In this document: positions 34,555-44,166 of the stretch, piece after piece
Position numbering within the stretch: the first letter of the stretch is position 1
Layout of the letters: each line of letters opens with the position of its first letter
Assembly: GCA_947477015.1 (NCBI GenBank)
Contig: CANJSM010000003.1
Coordinates: 1-47,207, forward strand
Direction: 5' to 3'
Source: Legionellaceae bacterium
Lineage (GTDB): Bacteria; Pseudomonadota; Gammaproteobacteria; Legionellales; Legionellaceae
Length of the DNA: 47,207 bases
Program-made: the position numbers and the translations under genes
The notes under the pieces: generated by a model
Seen by the model: only the letters and a program-made list of their open reading frames with translations
Databases searched by the model: none
What the model was told of the DNA's origin: nothing

Positions 34555-35103
34555 CGTGATTATTTTTTTATATAATCCGTAAAAAACTTGACCTGCTTTT
34601 TTTAATTTAACTTGTTCCCATGCGTTGGGGTTTAACTCCATTTCGATAGCTGATTCTATATACAGTAATCCCCCGGGAATTAACACGGATGAATCGGTCA
34701 ATGTGTTGATGCAGTCTAAAAGATGGCTCTCACTAAAAGGAGGGTCCAGGAAAATCAGGTCGAATTGTTCCTTGGTTTTTTGCAGATAGACGCAGGCATC
34801 TTTGTTGATGACCGAGAGTTTTGGTGAGTTGAATGACGCGGCTGTTTTGTGAAGGTTAGCATAGGCTTTGTGAGCATATTCGACGAGTACTACCTTGCTA
34901 GCCCCTCGAGAAAAAGCTTCAAAACCCAAAGCACCACTGCCGGCGAATGCATCAAGGCATCGTGCATCGTGAATGGTGTTCATGAGCCAGTTAAACAGGG
35001 TTTCTCGGACGCGATCTGGCGTGGGTCTTAAGCCGTCGATGTCTGGAAAACTTAATTTTTTGCCACGAAATTGGCCGCCTATAATGCGAATAGTTTGGTT
35101 CAT
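34552..35103 (-). CDS. rsmD: 16S rRNA (guanine966-N2)-methyltransferase
   Basis: RsmD methylates G966 of 16S rRNA in the 30S subunit. The 183 residues have the N-terminal RIIGGQFRGKKLSFP, the SAM-binding LDAFAGSGALGFEAFSRGA and the catalytic DPPF motif (LIFLDPPFSE). The start overlaps the upstream M16 gene by 4 nt. The last codons run into the palindromic element, whose edge gives the TAG stop. Confidence 0.96.
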   Translation of the reverse strand: MNQTIRIIGGQFRGKKLSFPDIDGLRPTPDRVRETLFNWLMNTIHDARCLDAFAGSGALGFEAFSRGASKVVLVEYAHKAYANLHKTAASFNSPKLSVINKDACVYLQKTKEQFDLIFLDPPFSESHLLDCINTLTDSSVLIPGGLLYIESAIEMELNPNAWEQVKLKKAGQVFYGLYKKIIT

Positions 35104-36437
35104 GAGCGCCCCACGGTAATTTGAAGTAGTTTGTCAGGATTGATTTGGTGCTGAAATGCGCGCTGGATGTCTGCAGAGCTAACCGCATTGATGCGAGCGA
35201 TGTAGGTGTTTAGAAAATCCTTGGGAAGATGATAAAAGGCCAGCCGTACTAGCAAACTAGCCATGTTTCGATTTCCCGCCAGTGAGATAGGAAAGCTGCC
35301 AGTTAAGTACTGTTTTGCAGCAACGAGTTCTTGTTCATCTGGACCTGTTTTAACAAAAGTGGAGAGTGTTTTTTGGGTGATATCCAGTGCCATTTTTGTC
35401 TGGTTGTGCTTGGTTGAACATGTAACAATAAATGGACCAAAGCCAGGCATCGCGGATAACGTACTCGATACGCCGTAAGTAAGCCCTCGCTGTTCGCGTA
35501 GCTCCTGGGATAGTCTCGAACCCATCGATCCGCTGCCTAAAATATAATTACCAACCAGTAGAGCAAAATAGTCTTTGTTTTGATGAGTAATGCCCAATTG
35601 TCCAAGTCGTAGCGCAGTTTGTGAAGCGGGGTGTTGTATCTTGATGTCGACAGCATGCTCTAATGGTTTTGCGGCAGGTATCGACGTTGCGGCCTCCCCA
35701 ATCGGTAAGTCTTGGGTTAAGCGTTCAGCCAATTGATGGGCAAGCGTGTTATCAATTGCACCTGCAAGAACAATGATTGCATTTTGACTGACGAGATATT
35801 GTTTATAAAAGCGACGAACATCCTCTATGCTTATCTTATTGACAGCGTTTTCCCTTCCTCTGACAGGGTGTGCGTAGGGGTGTTGTCCGTAGAGTGTTTG
35901 ATAAAATGTGTCTTGCGCCACCGTGTCTGCTGATTCTTTGCTATGCTTAATGGAGAGAAGTTGCTGATTTTTTTCGCGAATAAAAGCATCTTTAGGAAAA
36001 TCAGGGTGATTGATGAGTAGTGCAAATGTTTCAATGGCTTGTTGAAGAGCATCTGGCTTGGTGAGTGTGCGCAGAGCCAGTACCATCATATCTTGTGAAC
36101 TTGCACCGTGATACTGAGCACCAACGGTCGCGAATTGGCTAGCCAGTTGTCCTGCATTAAGACCAGCATTGCCTTGATCAAGAAGACTTTGGGTTAATGC
36201 GCTTAACCCAAATTGTGGGCCATCGTAAGCAGAACCTGCTGCAAAGGCAATGTTGATATCCAGCATAGGTACTTCGGGTGCGTAGTAGTAGACAACGTGA
36301 GCACCATTTTTGGTGTCCCACTCTTGGGTTTCTATTGGGGCTGAAAACGCTTGGGATGTAAGAAAAAGGAGTGCAATAAGGGCATGTTGGGCCGAGGCCC
36401 AACCTACCCGCACTCTAGGGTAAATTTTCATTTTCAC
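35100..36437 (-). CDS. M16 family peptidase-like subunit, non-catalytic type
   Basis: This 445-residue periplasmic protein is of the M16B family. The zinc motif HxxEH is absent (the equivalent segment reads LSALTQSLLDQG), while the substrate-binding R/Y region SRLSQELREQRGLTYGVSS is kept. That fits the partner subunit of a heterodimer with the catalytic M16 protein encoded just upstream. Residues 11-19 (VGWASAQHA) of the n-region are encoded by a copy of the palindromic element, upstream of the hydrophobic core ALIALLFLTSQAFSA. The start overlaps the previous stop as ATGA. Confidence 0.92.
   Translation of the reverse strand: MKMKIYPRVRVGWASAQHALIALLFLTSQAFSAPIETQEWDTKNGAHVVYYYAPEVPMLDINIAFAAGSAYDGPQFGLSALTQSLLDQGNAGLNAGQLASQFATVGAQYHGASSQDMMVLALRTLTKPDALQQAIETFALLINHPDFPKDAFIREKNQQLLSIKHSKESADTVAQDTFYQTLYGQHPYAHPVRGRENAVNKISIEDVRRFYKQYLVSQNAIIVLAGAIDNTLAHQLAERLTQDLPIGEAATSIPAAKPLEHAVDIKIQHPASQTALRLGQLGITHQNKDYFALLVGNYILGSGSMGSRLSQELREQRGLTYGVSSTLSAMPGFGPFIVTCSTKHNQTKMALDITQKTLSTFVKTGPDEQELVAAKQYLTGSFPISLAGNRNMASLLVRLAFYHLPKDFLNTYIARINAVSSADIQRAFQHQINPDKLLQITVGRS
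36386..36407 (+). repeat. palindromic element inside the M16 signal-peptide region
   Basis: GTTGGGCCGAGGCCCAAC (36386-36403) followed by CTAC lies in frame within coding sequence, giving VGWASAQHA on the minus strand. It is the only copy of the family wholly inside a clearly recognised gene here. Confidence 0.9.
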
Positions 36438-37753
36438 ATTCCTCCAGCTGGAATAAATCGTGCTTCAGTCAAGTTTTTTTCTTGAAAAAACTGTTGCGCG
36501 GTTTGTTGTATTTGTTCTGCGGTGACGCTGTTAATGCGTGTGACGTATTGATCGGCCGTTTGCCAGCCAAGACCTAGTGTTTCCAATATGCCGAGTTCCA
36601 TTGCTTGATCATAGATATCGTCTCTATCAAATATTTTTTGTGCAATAATTTGTGTTTTGATTCGTTGCAATTCAGCCTCACTAACCGGTTGAGTTTGTAG
36701 ACGATGAATTTCAGCTAGTAGGCCTTTTTTTAGATCAGTCAATGTATGTGCCTTGCTTGGCGCTCCTAATAGTGTGAATTGCGTGGGGTAGCGAGCGTAC
36801 TTATTATAATTTACATCGACTGCACTAGCGATTTGCTGGCCTCGAACGAGATGCTTGTTTAGGCGACCATCGTTGCCTGCTGAAAGAAGACCTGACATGA
36901 GTTCCAATGAGTAGGGGGTAGCGCTTTGATTGGCATTGATTGAGACTAGAGAAGGGACTGTGTATCCCATGATGAGTGTTGGTATTTGCCCCGGTGCATG
37001 CACAATGACTCGTTTGCTGCCCAACGCTTTTGGTTCGATTTGCACCTTACGCGTTATTTGCTGGCGTGCCGGGATGGTACCAAAATAATGTTTTGCTAAG
37101 TTGAACACATTTTTTGCATCAACGTCACCGACGACGACTACTGTTGCATTGTTGGGTGCGTAAAATTGTTGATACCACGCTGATGCGTCCTGAATCGTCA
37201 TGTGTTTTAAGTCACTCATCCAGCCTATAACCGGGTGATGGTAGGGCGCCGATAAGTAGGCTGTTGCCATAAAGCGCTCATAGGTTAGTGCATGCGGGTT
37301 AGTATCTGTGCGCATGCGCCGCTCCTCTTGGATCACTTTAATTTCTCGCTCAAACTCAATGTTATCAAGTAAAAGATTACGCATGCGGTCTGCTTCTAGT
37401 TCAAAGCAAGTGGCCAAGTGTGTTGCAGCAATTTTTTCGTGATATGCAGTATAATCGTTACTGGTAAAGGCATTTTCTTGACCACCAAGTGCGGCAATTT
37501 TTTTGGAAAAAATGCCAAGAGGGTATTTTGTTGTTCCTTTAAACATCAAATGCTCGAGAACATGAGAAATGCCTGTAATTCCACCGGGCTCATCAGCTGA
37601 ACCAACATTGTACCAAACCATGGATATCGCAATCGGTGCGCGATGATCTTCTTTTACCAGTATTTTTAATCCGTTATCCAAGGTAAACTGTTGTGTCAGG
37701 GCGAGCGAATTGATGGAATAAAGCATTGACAGTGCTATGAGTATAATGCGCAT
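36434..37753 (-). CDS. M16 family zinc peptidase, catalytic subunit
   Basis: This 439-residue periplasmic zinc metalloprotease carries the inverted zinc motif HVLEH (His64, Glu67, His68) and a downstream glutamate in the FELEADRMRNLLL segment. The signal peptide is MRIILIALSMLYSINSLA. The ATG at 37753 is chosen because upstream in-frame ATGs lack a signal-peptide pattern. The stop overlaps the start of the non-catalytic partner. The gene starts divergently from ftsY, 85 nt away. Confidence 0.94.
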   Translation of the reverse strand: MRIILIALSMLYSINSLALTQQFTLDNGLKILVKEDHRAPIAISMVWYNVGSADEPGGITGISHVLEHLMFKGTTKYPLGIFSKKIAALGGQENAFTSNDYTAYHEKIAATHLATCFELEADRMRNLLLDNIEFEREIKVIQEERRMRTDTNPHALTYERFMATAYLSAPYHHPVIGWMSDLKHMTIQDASAWYQQFYAPNNATVVVVGDVDAKNVFNLAKHYFGTIPARQQITRKVQIEPKALGSKRVIVHAPGQIPTLIMGYTVPSLVSINANQSATPYSLELMSGLLSAGNDGRLNKHLVRGQQIASAVDVNYNKYARYPTQFTLLGAPSKAHTLTDLKKGLLAEIHRLQTQPVSEAELQRIKTQIIAQKIFDRDDIYDQAMELGILETLGLGWQTADQYVTRINSVTAEQIQQTAQQFFQEKNLTEARFIPAGGM

Positions 37754-37838
37754 GAGCCTCTCTTTGACGTGCGAGCAGTTACATAAAAAAGATGTTAGAA
37801 TTCCACATTTAACTGGGTTTGTATACCTCAACAATAGA

Positions 37839-38849
37839 ATGAATATGATTAAATGGTTTAAGCGCAATCAGGACACCCCTGAAATAGAACAAATTATTGA
37901 TGCTTCTCCTGCGGATGAGGCAGGGTTTTTCTCCCGTTTTAAGCGCGGCTTAGCTAAAACACGTCATCAACTTGGTGATGGTGTTGGTCGATTGTTATTG
38001 GGTAAAAAAGTCATTGATGCGGCGTTGCTAGACGAACTAGAAACCTTGCTCATCAGCGCAGATGTAGGTATTGAAACGACTAGAAAAATATTGAAACAGT
38101 TAACAGATGAGTTAGCCAGACATCAATTGGCTGACGGTGATGCGTTATTTGTTGAATTAAAAACACGCTTGCTTGATATTCTAGATCCTGTAGCAAAACC
38201 GCTGGTGCCTGCTAGCGACACGAATACACCTTTTGTGATTTTGATGGTAGGGGTAAATGGCGCTGGAAAAACAACGACGATTGGAAAGTTGGCCAAGCAA
38301 TACCAGCAGGAAGGCAAGAAAGTGATGTTGGCCGCAGGCGATACGTTTCGAGCTGCAGCAGTTGAGCAATTAAATGTGTGGGGTGAGCGTAACCAAATTG
38401 CCGTTGTTGCGCAGCACACAGGTGCAGACAGCGCGTCGGTGATTTTTGATGCACTGCAAGCAGCAAAAGCCCGGGGTATCGATGTATTAATTGCTGATAC
38501 GGCAGGGCGTTTGCATACCCAGCATAATTTGATGGATGAATTAAAGAAAATTAAACGAGTGATGCAAAAGTTAGATATCAATGCGCCACATGAGGTGATG
38601 TTGGTTTTAGACGCGAGTATTGGACAAAATGCATTGAATCAGGCACGGCAATTTAATCAAGCGGTTGGTTTGACGGGGATTAGCATGACAAAATTAGATG
38701 GAACAGCGAAAGGTGGCATTGTGTTTGCCCTTGCTGATGAACTTAAAATACCTTTTCGATATCTGGGGGTTGGTGAAGGAATCGATGATATTCAACCGTT
38801 TGATGCGTTGCAATTTGTGGATGTGATATTTAATCATGATCATATTTAA
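37839..38849 (+). CDS. ftsY: signal recognition particle receptor FtsY
   Basis: FtsY is the membrane-associated SRP receptor GTPase. Starting at ATG 37839 gives 336 residues with a short acidic N-terminal domain compared with E. coli, then the NG domain: G1 GVNGAGKTTTIGK (about 138-150), DTAGR (about 230) and TKLDGTAKGG (about 290). ATG 37845 is equally possible. It heads ftsY-ftsE-ftsX and overlaps ftsE by 14 nt. Confidence 0.97.
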   Translation: MNMIKWFKRNQDTPEIEQIIDASPADEAGFFSRFKRGLAKTRHQLGDGVGRLLLGKKVIDAALLDELETLLISADVGIETTRKILKQLTDELARHQLADGDALFVELKTRLLDILDPVAKPLVPASDTNTPFVILMVGVNGAGKTTTIGKLAKQYQQEGKKVMLAAGDTFRAAAVEQLNVWGERNQIAVVAQHTGADSASVIFDALQAAKARGIDVLIADTAGRLHTQHNLMDELKKIKRVMQKLDINAPHEVMLVLDASIGQNALNQARQFNQAVGLTGISMTKLDGTAKGGIVFALADELKIPFRYLGVGEGIDDIQPFDALQFVDVIFNHDHI

Positions 38850-39486
38850 CCAAGTCACGAAGCGCTATCCGGGCGGCTATGAAGCCTTGAAGCAAATCAA
38901 TTTGTCTGTTGGAAAAGGGGAAATGACGTTTCTGACAGGAAATTCAGGAGCGGGAAAAACTACCTTGCTTAGATTGATTGCAATGCTTGAATTGCCATCC
39001 ACAGGACAAATTGTCATTGATGGACAACGCCTTGATCAATTAAAAAAACGTGACATTGCTGCCTACCGGTCGAGCTTGGGGGTTACCCTGCAAACGCCAC
39101 ATTTATTGATGGATCGACCAATATTTGAAAACGTCGCTTTGCCGCTTCAAGTTCAGGGCGTGGCGCCGAAAACAATCACTAAACGCGTGCATGCTGCATT
39201 GGATATGGTAGGGTTGTTAACAAGAGAAAAAATGCTACCCACACGATTATCTACGGGAGAGCAACAGCGAGTTAGCATTGCAAGAGCAATTGTTCATAAG
39301 CCTAAGATTCTATTGGCTGATGAACCTACGGCACATCTTGATGCGGCCTTATCAACGGATGTAATGAAGCTATTTGAACAGCTGAATCAATCGGGTGTTG
39401 GGATTATCATCGCAACACATGATTTGGCAATGATTGCTAGCATGAAATATCGAATGGTCATGTTGAAAGGAGGTCGAGTATGTTAG
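38836..39486 (+). CDS. ftsE: cell-division ABC ATPase FtsE
   Basis: FtsE with FtsX couples divisome assembly to activation of septal peptidoglycan hydrolases. The 216 residues contain Walker A GNSGAGKTT (35-43), signature LSTGEQQRVSIARA, Walker B ILLADEPTAHLD and the H-loop ATHDL. The C-terminus overlaps the ftsX start by 7 nt. Confidence 0.96.
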   Translation: MIIFNQVTKRYPGGYEALKQINLSVGKGEMTFLTGNSGAGKTTLLRLIAMLELPSTGQIVIDGQRLDQLKKRDIAAYRSSLGVTLQTPHLLMDRPIFENVALPLQVQGVAPKTITKRVHAALDMVGLLTREKMLPTRLSTGEQQRVSIARAIVHKPKILLADEPTAHLDAALSTDVMKLFEQLNQSGVGIIIATHDLAMIASMKYRMVMLKGGRVC

Positions 39487-40406
39487 CTTCGATACGCACG
39501 CGTCTCACTTGTCATCTGGAAGCTAGTAAAAACAGTTTCCGCTACCTCAGAAGTAAACCCTTGACGGCTCTGACTACAGTCAGCGTCATTGCACTGACTT
39601 TAACTTTGCCGGCATTGTTTTGGGTGTTCACTGATAATTTTCAACAATTTGGTGGAGAGTGGCAACACGGAGGACATATTTCATTGTATCTTGACTCGTC
39701 AGTCTTGAGTGATCAATCGGCTATTCTTGAACGGGTGCGAGCAACACCTGATGTTGCCGAAGCATCGCTTAGATCATCTGCAGAAGGATTAGCTGAATTA
39801 CAACAAGAAGAGGGCATGCAGGACGTCATGCAGTATTTGCCAGATAATCCTCTGCCTGCTGTGATTGATGTCATTCCGTCTACGAATGTCAACACAGTCG
39901 AAAAATCCGATGAGCTCTATCAAATACTTAAAGCGTATCCACATGTGGAGCAAGCAAAATTTGACAGACAATGGGTTAATCGATTTTATCTGTTAAGTGA
40001 TATTGCCGCGAAAATTGCAAATGGGACGATGCTTTTGCTAGCTCTGGTGGTGGTCATCATTGTAGGCAGCATGCTTCGCACAGCCATTCATAATCGGCAG
40101 GAGGAAACTCGCGTATTGGCTTTCATTGGCGCCAGTAATTCGTATATTATTCGGCCATTTTTGTATTTAGGTGTTTTTTATGGGGTGGCTGGTGCTGTGC
40201 TGGCCATGGTTTTGGTACAAATCATGACGTTTAGTTTGGCTTCGCTTATTAATCAATTGGCAAAAACCTATGAAATGCATTTTGTTTTTTCGGGCATGTC
40301 TTTTGAGCAATCGTCGTTACTACTGGTGTTTGCAATGACGTTAGGCTGGATTGGAGCTCGGTTGTCAGTGAGCTCTATGCGTCGTTTCAGTATGCAGTAT
40401 TTGTAG
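39480..40406 (+). CDS. ftsX: cell-division protein FtsX
   Basis: FtsX is the polytopic partner of FtsE. The 308 residues have one transmembrane helix near residues 35-55, a periplasmic domain with the IPSTNVNTVEKSDELYQILKAYPHVE segment, and three C-terminal helices including TMLLLALVVVIIVGSMLRTAI. The TTG start of the downstream permease gene lies 16 nt after the stop, suggesting read-through. Confidence 0.95.
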   Translation: MLASIRTRLTCHLEASKNSFRYLRSKPLTALTTVSVIALTLTLPALFWVFTDNFQQFGGEWQHGGHISLYLDSSVLSDQSAILERVRATPDVAEASLRSSAEGLAELQQEEGMQDVMQYLPDNPLPAVIDVIPSTNVNTVEKSDELYQILKAYPHVEQAKFDRQWVNRFYLLSDIAAKIANGTMLLLALVVVIIVGSMLRTAIHNRQEETRVLAFIGASNSYIIRPFLYLGVFYGVAGAVLAMVLVQIMTFSLASLINQLAKTYEMHFVFSGMSFEQSSLLLVFAMTLGWIGARLSVSSMRRFSMQYL

Positions 40407-40422
40407 GTCGCGGAGGTTATTT

Positions 40423-42159
40423 TTGGATAATAATCGAGTCTATTTTGCCAATCACGAGAACGTTAGTCGATTTTTTAATCGTTGGGATTTGCTGATCCTG
40501 ATTTTGGTCTTTTCTGTCTTGTTTTTTTTAGGCTGGGCCAGTCAGCAAATGGCGACCCCGTATTCGCTAGGCGAGCCACTCCCTATCTCGCTTGAACCAA
40601 CGCAATTACCGTTTTATGCCTTGCGTACCGTGTTGCGGATGTTTATCGCCCTCATTATTTCGATTATTTTTACATTTGTGGTGGGGGCTTTGGCTGCAAA
40701 AAACAGGCGTGCCGAGCAAGTCATTATTCCTGCCATCGATGTGCTTCAATCTGTGCCTGTGTTAAGTTTTTTAGCGATCACCATTACCGGGTTTATTCAT
40801 TTATTTCCCGGTAGTTTGTTAGGGCCTGAGTGTGCGTCTATTTTTGTTATTTTTACCGCGCAAGTTTGGAACATGACGTTTAGTTTTTATCAATCGCTAA
40901 AATCCGTGCCGGCTGACTTACATGAAGTGGCGTCGATGTTTCAATTGTCAGCTTGGCAGCGGTTTTGGAAGGTCGAAGTGCCTTGTACATTATCAGGGTT
41001 ACTATGGAACATGATGATGTCGATGTCTGCAAGCTGGTTTTTTGTTGTGGTGTCTGAAGCGATTGTTGTGGCTCATCAGGACATTCGTCTGCCAGGCGTT
41101 GGTTCATACATAGCCTTGGCAATAGAGCAACGTGATCTACATGCGGTTGGATATGCCATTTTAACCATGATTGTGGTGATTTTTTTATATGATCAAATTT
41201 TATTTCGACCTTTAATTGCTTGGTCTGAGAAATTTAAAATGGAACAATCTGGTGAAGAAGAATACCAGTCATGGTTGATTGATTTAATTCGTCGTAGTCG
41301 TTTGATAAGTTTAGTGGATACTGCATGGCAAATACTAAAAGATACTGTGGTCAATAAACAGTGGTCAAAAAAGCGTGTTCGTAAAGCTGTAAAAGAAACC
41401 GATTTTAAACGGCAAAAACATATGGATTGGATCTGGAACATGATGATTTTGATTGTTCTAGCTACCAGTGCTTGGTTTTTATTAGGATATATTTTATCAA
41501 CAGTTAGTATTCATGAAGTGTTGCATGTCTTTCTGTTAGGAGCTGCGACCGGATCACGTGTCATCGTTATGATCCTGTTGAGTTCGTTGGTGTGGATCCC
41601 TGTTGGCGTGTGGATTGGTCAGCGCCCTCATCTGGCCCAAAAAATACAGCCCGTCATTCAATTCGTTGCGGCATTTCCTGCTAATTTATTTTATCCTCTT
41701 TTTGTCATTGCGATTGTGGGTCTGGATTTAAGCGTGGAAATTTGGGTCACGCCGTTGATGATTTTGGGGACTCAATGGTACATTTTGTTCAATGTAATTG
41801 CTGGTGCATCCATGATTCCGCGAGACTTATGTCTAGCGGCAGATAATTTTGGCGTGACCGGTTGGCAGTGGTGGCGACGACTAGCTCTACCGGGGATATT
41901 TCCCTTCTATATTACAGGTGCAATTACAGCCGCGGGTGGAGCTTGGAATGCCAGCATTGTTGCAGAATACGTGAGTTGGGGTAATACCACACTGAAGGCC
42001 ACGGGGTTAGGGGAGTATATTCAATCGAGCACATTAACGGGGGATTTCCCTAAGATTGCGCTAGGAACAGCAATGATGTGCATTTATGTACTCATTTTTA
42101 ATCATCTCATCTGGCGCCCACTGTATCATCTGGCGCAAGAGCGCTTTAATTTCAATTGA
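40423..42159 (+). CDS. double-domain ABC permease, NitT/TauT-like
   Basis: This is a 578-residue inner-membrane permease with two tandem BPD-type domains, each with the EAA-loop pattern (LHEVASMFQLSAWQRFWKVEVPCTLSG; LAADNFGVTGWQWWRRLALPG). Such a duplicated permease serves as its own dimer partner. It starts with TTG 40423, set 5 nt after a strong GGAGGT at 40412-40417. The family is often annotated for nitrate, sulfonate or bicarbonate, but no substrate-binding protein gene is in the window, so the substrate is unknown. Confidence 0.9.
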   Translation: MDNNRVYFANHENVSRFFNRWDLLILILVFSVLFFLGWASQQMATPYSLGEPLPISLEPTQLPFYALRTVLRMFIALIISIIFTFVVGALAAKNRRAEQVIIPAIDVLQSVPVLSFLAITITGFIHLFPGSLLGPECASIFVIFTAQVWNMTFSFYQSLKSVPADLHEVASMFQLSAWQRFWKVEVPCTLSGLLWNMMMSMSASWFFVVVSEAIVVAHQDIRLPGVGSYIALAIEQRDLHAVGYAILTMIVVIFLYDQILFRPLIAWSEKFKMEQSGEEEYQSWLIDLIRRSRLISLVDTAWQILKDTVVNKQWSKKRVRKAVKETDFKRQKHMDWIWNMMILIVLATSAWFLLGYILSTVSIHEVLHVFLLGAATGSRVIVMILLSSLVWIPVGVWIGQRPHLAQKIQPVIQFVAAFPANLFYPLFVIAIVGLDLSVEIWVTPLMILGTQWYILFNVIAGASMIPRDLCLAADNFGVTGWQWWRRLALPGIFPFYITGAITAAGGAWNASIVAEYVSWGNTTLKATGLGEYIQSSTLTGDFPKIALGTAMMCIYVLIFNHLIWRPLYHLAQERFNFN

Positions 42160-42169
42160 GACTCTAATT

Positions 42170-43477
42170 ATGTCTGAAACCATTATTGCCATCGATCATT
42201 TACGTAAAGCATACAAAAAAGCGGCGACCCAAGATTTATTGGTCCTTGAGGATATTAATTTTAAATTGCAAGAGGGTGAAATCGTTGCTCTCTTGGGCAA
42301 GTCAGGCTCTGGTAAATCGACTTTATTGCGAATCATCGCAGGCCTTGTTGCGCCAACCAGTGGGCACGTGTCCTACCGAGGGCAACCTGTTACCCAACCT
42401 GTTCGTGGTATTGCTATGGTGTTCCAGTCGTTTGCTTTAATGCCTTGGTTGACGGTATTGGAAAATGTAGAGTTAGGCCTTGAAGCGCAGGGTGTTGGTC
42501 GTGAAGAGCGTCGTCAGCGTGCGATTGAAGCCATTGATATTATTGGTCTGGACGGTTTTGAATCGGCCTTTCCTAAAGAGCTCTCCGGCGGTATGCGCCA
42601 GAGGGTTGGTTTTGCCAGAGCACTGGTGATTAATCCTGATGTGTTGTTGATGGACGAGCCTTTTTCGGCTTTGGATGTGTTGACCGCAGAAAACTTGAAA
42701 TCTGATTTATTGGAATTATGGCAAGAGAAAAAAACCAACACCAATGGTATTTTATTGGTGACTCACAACATTGAAGAAGCCGCAATGATGGCTGATCGCA
42801 TTGTCATTTTGGGCAGCGATCCCGGCAGTATTCGTGCAGATTTAGCAGTTAAACTCCCTCAGCCACGCGACACCGAATCACCTGAATTTCGAGATTTGGT
42901 CGATAAAATTTACACTCTAATGATCAGCAGCGGTCTTCAGGAAAAAACAAGGCATGCAGCTCGTGAGCGCCAAATTGGTTTAGGCTATCGCTTGCCGGAT
43001 GTCGATCCATCCGAAATATCGGGTTTGATTGAAACCATGACCTCGTTTGAAAACCAGATTGATTTGCCTGATCTAGCGGATGAGTTGACCATGAATGTGG
43101 ATGATTTGTTTCCTATTCTGGAAATGCTTGAGGTGCTGGGTTTTGCAGAGATCCTTGAAGGCGATATTCATCTTAGGGAGCTGGGTAAACAATTTTCAGA
43201 AGCAGATTTGCAAGAGCGCAAGCAATTGTTTGCGCAACGCCTCTTGGAAAAAATTCCATTGGCTCGTTATATTCGGCGAATTCTTGATGAGAAAAACGGA
43301 CACCGTGTGTCTGAGGAGCGATTTTTAACCAAGCTCGAAGACTATTTAAGTGAAGAAGAGGCTGAGCGTGTTTTGCGCACCATGATTGACTGGGGCCGAT
43401 ATGCTGAAATTTTTGCATATGATTTCAAAACAGGTTTTTTAAGTTTAGAAAATCCTGGGATAGTAAACGAAGGATAA
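42170..43477 (+). CDS. ABC ATPase with C-terminal AAA-associated domain
   Basis: This is the ATPase partner of the preceding permease. The 435 residues contain Walker A GKSGSGKST (43-51), signature LSGGMRQRVGFARA, Walker B VLLMDEPFSALD and the H-loop VTHNIEE. From about residue 290, a helical winged-helix-like extension matches the AAA-associated C-terminal domain seen on nitrate/sulfonate-type ATPases. ATG 42170 follows the permease stop by 10 nt; an upstream in-frame ATG lies inside that gene. Confidence 0.93.
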   Translation: MSETIIAIDHLRKAYKKAATQDLLVLEDINFKLQEGEIVALLGKSGSGKSTLLRIIAGLVAPTSGHVSYRGQPVTQPVRGIAMVFQSFALMPWLTVLENVELGLEAQGVGREERRQRAIEAIDIIGLDGFESAFPKELSGGMRQRVGFARALVINPDVLLMDEPFSALDVLTAENLKSDLLELWQEKKTNTNGILLVTHNIEEAAMMADRIVILGSDPGSIRADLAVKLPQPRDTESPEFRDLVDKIYTLMISSGLQEKTRHAARERQIGLGYRLPDVDPSEISGLIETMTSFENQIDLPDLADELTMNVDDLFPILEMLEVLGFAEILEGDIHLRELGKQFSEADLQERKQLFAQRLLEKIPLARYIRRILDEKNGHRVSEERFLTKLEDYLSEEEAERVLRTMIDWGRYAEIFAYDFKTGFLSLENPGIVNEG

Positions 43478-43484
43478 GTTTAGA

Positions 43485-44009
43485 TTAAGTCCTAGCTTTG
43501 CTTACATACTCATAAATGTCAGCATCAAAATTGTCCTCTTCGTCATCGGAGTAGATATTCTCTGGGATAGGAGATACCGGAGGATGGATGGGTGTAAACA
43601 TTAATTTGGGTTTGAATCGCTCAGAGCTTGGATGGGCAGGTGTTTGTAATTGTTTTTGGAAGCACTCTTCCATTTTGGTCGTCTTCTCGTGGAAAGCGAG
43701 ATGAAGCTCGGTCATTTGTGTTTGGTATATAACATCAATCAGTACGGCGGTGTCTTCATAGATGGTTTTAGCTATATTCACTGCTTGTTTTTGTTGTTTT
43801 TCTGCCTCTCGAAAGGATGACCAAGAGAGTTTAGTATATTGATTAAATAGATTGGTCGCTTGATTGATCGCCATCTGATAACGTGCTGTATTTTGCAGCA
43901 TTTCTGCATCTTTTAGCTGAAGTATTTGACGTGATTGGTCTTCAAACAACTTACGGTTTTTATTTTGTTTTAAAACCACTTGTTTTAAACCGTCGGTGTC
44001 AAAATTCAT
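43485..44009 (-). CDS. unrecognised coiled-coil protein with acidic C-terminus
   Basis: I do not recognise this 174-residue protein. It is largely alpha-helical, rich in Gln, Lys and Glu (KQNKNRKLFEDQSRQILQLKDAEML), with coiled-coil potential over about residues 10-130. It has no signal peptide or membrane segment. The last 30 residues carry a Pro-rich linker and a strongly acidic stretch SDDEEDNFDADIYEYV before a basic end, resembling the E-block signal of many Dot/Icm effectors; this is an inference, not proof. It is 157 nt downstream of the 933-aa gene on the same strand and ends 7 nt from the convergent ABC ATPase. Confidence 0.7.
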   Translation of the reverse strand: MNFDTDGLKQVVLKQNKNRKLFEDQSRQILQLKDAEMLQNTARYQMAINQATNLFNQYTKLSWSSFREAEKQQKQAVNIAKTIYEDTAVLIDVIYQTQMTELHLAFHEKTTKMEECFQKQLQTPAHPSSERFKPKLMFTPIHPPVSPIPENIYSDDEEDNFDADIYEYVSKART

Positions 44010-44166
44010 GATAAGCTAACCTGTGTTTTAAATTTTCAACTATAACACAAATAACAATACTGGTCTAAAAATGGGCGAAGAATCCGAGCAAGATCATCAT
44101 TAATTTAAACACCATTTCATTGCATGTACAGAGACATGTTACGTAAAAAGTCGAGTATCTCACACA

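Noticed and set aside
38123-38581. 152-aa open frame antisense to ftsY
   Set aside because: It is fully within the conserved GTPase coding sequence on the opposite strand, and its composition follows from ftsY codons.
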